Made by a program: the position numbers and the translations under genes. The notes below the pieces were generated by a model. That model was not told the origin of the DNA and searched no databases. It saw only the letters and a list, made by a program, of their open reading frames with translations. This document shows positions 61,251 through 64,000 of a DNA stretch of 64,000 bases, in pieces; position 1 is the stretch's first letter, and every line of letters starts with the position of its first letter. Source of the DNA: Flavobacteriales bacterium (GTDB lineage Bacteria; Bacteroidota; Bacteroidia; Flavobacteriales_F; PHOS-HE28); the NCBI GenBank assembly GCA_020852835.1, contig JADZAC010000036.1:1-64000 (forward strand), written 5' to 3'.

Positions 61251-61634
61251 CTATTCCTTGAGCCTGTTGGCAACCCGGCGGATCCCTTGGGTGACGAGTT
61301 TTTCGTTGAAGTTCACCAACAGACCAAGGCGGGTGTCGGAGAGCTTAAGGTAAGTGATCACCTGCGCCATGTGCACGGGCAGCAATGTTTCCACGGACTT
61401 GATCTCGATGATGAGCTTGCACTCCAGCCACAGGTCGATCCGATAGCCTATCTCCAAGTTCACACCCTTGTATTGCAATGGCAATGGCACTGGCCTTTCC
61501 ACCTGCAGCCCGCGATCAACCAACTCGTACAACAGGCAATGCTCATAACTGCTTTCCAACTACCCTGGCCCCAGCTCGCGGTGCACTTCGATCATGGCAT
61601 CCACCGCATTAGCGGCAAGTTCATCTTCTGTCAT
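61251..61634 (-). pseudogene. GxxExxY protein, broken by an amber codon
   Basis: From the ATG at 61634 the frame reads MTEDELAANAVDAMIEVHRE then LGPG, a TAG at 61562-61560, and continues in frame as LESSYEHCLLYELVDRG ... to a stop at 61251-61253, 127 codons in all. The family motif GxxExxY is thus G-stop-L-E-S-S-Y: the stop falls on its first variable position, normally Leu or another hydrophobic residue, one base from TTG. The downstream part keeps the PD-(D/E)XK-like strand YRIDLWLECKLIIEIKSVE. It is bracketed by inverted repeat arrays. The 3' part could restart at TTG 61559, but a truncated product is doubtful. Confidence 0.85.
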
Positions 61635-61674
61635 GGCGGACTGAAAGTAGCCTATCCCGGGTTACCACTTATGC

Positions 61675-61803
61675 GCACTTTGCGCCTTGGCGGTGAAAGA
61701 ATTCCAGAAGCCCTGTTCTCCTTGGCGCACTTTGCGCCTTGGCGGTGAAAGAATTCCAGAAGCCCTGTTCTTCTTGGCGCTCTTGGCGCCTTGGCGGTGA
61801 AAG
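61675..61803. repeat. 52-bp tandem repeat array (CTTGGCG type, inverted)
   Basis: About 2.5 units with a 52-base period, each CTTGGCGCACTTTGCGCC plus TTGGCGGTGAAAG and AATTCCAGAAGCCCTGTTC. The CTTGGCGG core is the reverse complement of the core in the array at 61096-61212. The last unit touches the cysS stop codon. Confidence 0.85.
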
Positions 61804-61804
61804 A

Positions 61805-63307
61805 TCATGATCTCTCCCACACCACGCCCTCCTTCGTGTCCTTCACCGTGATGCCCAGCGCCGCCAACTTGTCGCGGATCAGGTCGCTCGTGGCGAAATC
61901 CTTGCGGTTCTTCGCATCGGCGCGCAGGCCCAGCAGCACGTCCATTAAACCGGCGTCCAGGCCCTCATCCTGCTTGGTTCCTGCTTCTTCCCGCAGGCCC
62001 AGCACCGCAAAGAGCATGGCGTCGTACAGCTTGCGCAAGGTGTCGATGTCCGCCTGCGACAGCGCCACCGTGCCCGCCTTGGCTCCGTTGATCGCCCGTA
62101 CGCCCTCGAAGAGCTGCGCGATCATCACCGGCGTGTTCAGGTCGTCATTCATCGCCGCATGGCACGCATTCGCCAGGGCCTCCACATCGAAGCCTTCCGC
62201 CGCACTGCTTGGCGCGCTTGGCGTCTTGGCGGTGAATCCTTTCAGCACCTCGTTCGCCGCCATCAGGCGCTGCAGGCCCTTTTCCGCCGCCTGCATGGCC
62301 GCATTGCTGAAATCCAGCGTGCTGGCGTAGTGGCACTGCAGCATGAAGAAGCGCACCGTCATGGCGGAGTAGCCGCGCTCCAACAATTTGTGGTTGCCGC
62401 TGATCAGCTCTTCCGGCGTGAAGCCGTTGCCCTCGCTCTTGGCCATTTTCCGGCCGTTCACCGTGAGCATGTTGCCGTGCATCCAGTAGCGCACTGGCGC
62501 GTGCCCGTCGGCGGCCACGCTCTGCGCGATCTCGCACTCGTGGTGCGGGAATTTCAGGTCCATGCCTCCGCCGTGGATGTCGAACGTTTGCCCCAGGTAC
62601 TTGGTGCTCATCGCGCTGCACTCCAGGTGCCAGCCCGGAAAGCCTTCGCCCCAAGGGGAAGGCCAGTGCATCAGGTGGCCCTTTTCCGCTTTCTTCCACA
62701 GCGCAAAATCCAGCGGGCTGCGCTTCTCGTCCTGCCCCTCGGTGCCGCGCGTATTGGCCACCAGCTCGTCGATCTTCCGGCCGCTCAGCTCGCCGTAGGC
62801 ATGCTTCTCCGCGTACTTCGGCACGTCGAAATACACCGAGCCGTTCACCTCGTACGCATAACCGTTGGCCATGATGCGTTCGATCATGTCGATCTGCTCG
62901 ATCAGGTGCCCGGTGGCGGTGGGCTCAATGCTCGGCGGCAGGATGTTGAACAGCCGCATCACGTCGTGGAAGCCGTTCGTGTACTTCTGCACGATCTCCA
63001 TCGGTTCCAGCTGCTCCAGCCGGGCCCGCTTGGCGATCTTGTCCTCGCCCGCGTCCTCGTCGCCCACCAGGTGCCCCACGTCGGTGATGTTGCGCACGTA
63101 GCGCACCGTGTAGCCGATGTGGCGCAGCCAGCGCACCAGCACATCGAAGGTGAGGAAGCTGCGCACGTTGCCCAAATGCACGTCGCTGTACACCGTGGGG
63201 CCGCACACGTACAGGCCCACGTGCGGCGGGTTCAGCGGGATGAAGGGCTCCTTCTTCCGCGAAAGCGTGTTGGTGAGCTGGAAGGGATGGTCTTGCGCGT
63301 TGGCCAT
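61805..63307 (-). CDS. cysS: Cysteinyl-tRNA synthetase
   Basis: Class I synthetase of 500 residues. It has the zinc ligand Cys in [19 protein letters not shown] (with the HIGH-like HLGN), WHLECSAMS and [11 protein letters not shown] for the other zinc and adenylate sites, and KMAKSEGN as the KMSKS loop. The ATG at 63307 has a TTACTTTG box five bases before it. Oddity: residues [10 protein letters not shown], just after the KGF of the C-terminal domain entry, are encoded by a CTTGGCGCGCTTGGCGTCTT repeat almost identical to the array outside the gene. The frame is intact, so the enzyme should work. Confidence 0.96.
   Translation of the reverse strand: MANAQDHPFQLTNTLSRKKEPFIPLNPPHVGLYVCGPTVYSDVHLGNVRSFLTFDVLVRWLRHIGYTVRYVRNITDVGHLVGDEDAGEDKIAKRARLEQLEPMEIVQKYTNGFHDVMRLFNILPPSIEPTATGHLIEQIDMIERIMANGYAYEVNGSVYFDVPKYAEKHAYGELSGRKIDELVANTRGTEGQDEKRSPLDFALWKKAEKGHLMHWPSPWGEGFPGWHLECSAMSTKYLGQTFDIHGGGMDLKFPHHECEIAQSVAADGHAPVRYWMHGNMLTVNGRKMAKSEGNGFTPEELISGNHKLLERGYSAMTVRFFMLQCHYASTLDFSNAAMQAAEKGLQRLMAANEVLKGFTAKTPSAPSSAAEGFDVEALANACHAAMNDDLNTPVMIAQLFEGVRAINGAKAGTVALSQADIDTLRKLYDAMLFAVLGLREEAGTKQDEGLDAGLMDVLLGLRADAKNRKDFATSDLIRDKLAALGITVKDTKEGVVWERS
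62208..62236. repeat. CTTGGCG repeat inside cysS
   Basis: CTTGGCGCGCTTGGCGTCTT plus GGCGGTGAA matches the intergenic unit at 61773-61801 in 27 of 29 bases. It encodes about ten residues in frame, in a loop after the catalytic domain. Confidence 0.8.
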
Positions 63308-63312
63308 GGCTG

Positions 63313-63320
63313 CAAAGTAA
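63313..63320 (-). promoter_or_regulatory. -7-like box before cysS
   Basis: Minus-strand TTACTTTG (one mismatch to TAnnTTTG), five bases before the ATG. Confidence 0.35.
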
Positions 63321-63369
63321 CGGGGCGCGGGCTTGGGAAAACCGGAACCAAGAAGCAAGGGAGTGCGGA

Positions 63370-63545
63370 GCTTTGCTTTTGGCCGCCCGGGCGGGCTGTC
63401 CGCTGTAGTCCCGCGCGCCCGGGCCTGCGGGGGCGGCGCTCCGGGGTGCCCTCGTTCCTCGGGTCCTCCTCGCTGCACGCCTCCGCAGGGCCCGTCCGCG
63501 CGGGAGCTGCCGCTGCCATCCCTGGCGGAAACTGCGCCGTGGCTC
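63370..63545. other. Very GC-rich non-coding stretch
   Basis: Within the 270-base gap between cysS and the Doc module, this part is clearly richer in G+C than its surroundings and holds self-complementary pieces such as GCCCGGGCGGGC and CGCGCCCGGGCC. Open frames across it look random. It resembles, from memory only, dispersed structured repeats seen in Bacteroidota genomes. No function assigned. Confidence 0.35.
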
Positions 63546-63562
63546 CGCTGCCTGCCGATGGC

Positions 63563-63570
63563 TAACTTTG
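63563..63570 (+). promoter_or_regulatory. -7 box of the Doc module
   Basis: TAACTTTG, a perfect TAnnTTTG, seven bases before the ATG at 63578. Confidence 0.5.
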
Positions 63571-63577
63571 GCAAACC

Positions 63578-63778
63578 ATGAGCACCAAGGAACTCAAGCA
63601 GTTGATGCTGGACCGCATCAAGGACATTCCGGACCAGGCCCCGGCAAGCATGGTGCAGCGCGTGTTGGACGCCATTGAAGAATTGGCCAAGGGTGAGCAA
63701 GCTTCCATGGAGCGCATGGCCAGGTTCTTCAAGAACATCGAGGAGGATAAGGTCCTGCTCCAGCGCTTGGCCCAATGA
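63578..63778 (+). CDS. Putative antitoxin of a Doc-type toxin
   Basis: A 66-residue, mostly helical, charged protein (KELKQLMLDRIKDIP, SMVQRVLDAIEELAKG, ARFFKNIEEDKVLLQRLAQ). No family is recognised with confidence. Its place directly before a Doc-family toxin gene, with an ATGA overlap and its own TAACTTTG promoter box, makes it the likely antitoxin. Confidence 0.7.
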   Translation: MSTKELKQLMLDRIKDIPDQAPASMVQRVLDAIEELAKGEQASMERMARFFKNIEEDKVLLQRLAQ

Positions 63779-64000
63779 TCGGCCGGGGGGAAGCCCTGTT
63801 TTACCATGATGAGCTTATTCGCCGGTTCGGCGGTTCGCATGGGGTGCGCGACGAGGGCATTTTGGACGCATCATTGAACCGGCCTTTTGCGACGTTTGAC
63901 GGCGTTGACCTCTTCCTTACCGCCATGGAAAAGGCTGCGGCCATGATGCATGGCATCATCACCGGGCACCCGTTCATCGATGGGAACAAGCGCACCGACT
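63775..64000 (+). CDS. Doc-family (Fic-fold) toxin, 3' partial
   Basis: Starts with ATG at 63775 overlapping the upstream stop and runs off the window after 75 codons. It reads MIGRGEALFYHDELIRRFGG with SHGVRDEGILDASLNRP and ends in ITGHPFIDGNKRTD, the Fic/Doc catalytic loop HPFxxGNxR. LFYHDELIRRFGGSHGVRDE is typical of the Doc (death-on-curing) branch, whose P1 member phosphorylates EF-Tu. About 50 residues are probably missing at the right edge. Confidence 0.9.
   Translation, partial: MIGRGEALFYHDELIRRFGGSHGVRDEGILDASLNRPFATFDGVDLFLTAMEKAAAMMHGIITGHPFIDGNKRTD

Noticed and set aside
61560..61562. Programmed recoding of the amber codon
   Set aside because: No pyrrolysine machinery or readthrough signal is visible, and a single-base change from TTG explains it.
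61096..61803. CRISPR interpretation of the 43- and 52-bp arrays
   Set aside because: The whole period is conserved between units, so there are no unique spacers; they are tandem repeats.

Overview
The window looks like chromosomal DNA of a high-G+C member of the Bacteroidota, probably near Flavobacteriales. The evidence is gene content and signals: a fused CcoNO cbb3 oxidase, a CcoP with one CXXCH, two adjacent heme-copper oxidase subunit III genes with DUF420 and SCO, a Bacteroidota-type multidomain phosphoesterase, and many TAnnTTTG-like -7 boxes a few bases before start codons. I saw no rRNA, tRNA, CRISPR array or complete transposase. About 60 protein genes are supported, and no stretch over 300 bases lacks a gene.

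Layout. 1-2.8 kb: a 5'-truncated secreted phosphoesterase. 2.9-5.8 kb: tyrosine catabolism (hppD, hmgA) with a small four-helix-bundle gene between them, bounded by inverted repeats. 6-9.5 kb: trhO, an SDR threonine-dehydrogenase-like gene, a MORN-type protein and a gdhA remnant ended by a strong hairpin terminator. 9.5-30.4 kb: a minus-strand respiratory block (ccoG-ccoH-TauE/SafE; ccoS-ccoNO-ccoQ-ccoP; ccoI; DUF420-SCO-cox4-cox3-cox3-ctaB) split by a MarR-TolC-adaptor-RND efflux operon. 30.5-37.9 kb: surface polysaccharide genes (two Wzi-like barrel proteins around a WecA/MraY-type transferase, fcl, gmd, cysQ). 38-42.3 kb: two secreted amidohydrolase-superfamily proteins. 42.4-57.7 kb: cytochrome-b-like protein, hflX, hicBA, hydrolase, PBP1A, acyltransferase, MsbA-like ABC exporter, rbfA, methyltransferase, FtsX-like permease, DUF433/DUF5615 pair, tadA, recJ. 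57.8-64 kb: PEGA-trypsin lipoprotein, beta-barrel protein, M28 peptidase, a broken GxxExxY gene between inverted repeat arrays, cysS, and a Doc toxin module cut by the window end.

Themes. (1) Small-protein genes (four-helix bundle; GxxExxY) sit between inverted copies of short dispersed repeats, and repeats of the same kinds have entered two conserved protein genes in frame (trhO, cysS). (2) The two halves of the cco cluster each carry a TGAC-N4-GTCA palindrome upstream, which suggests one Crp/Fnr-type regulon. (3) The efflux operon promoter carries two GTTG-N7-CAAC dyads. (4) Decay and rearrangement are readable: a gdhA internal deletion, an hflX tail duplicated across hicBA, and an amber codon inside the GxxExxY signature. 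Promoter, operator and mobility statements are inferences from sequence.
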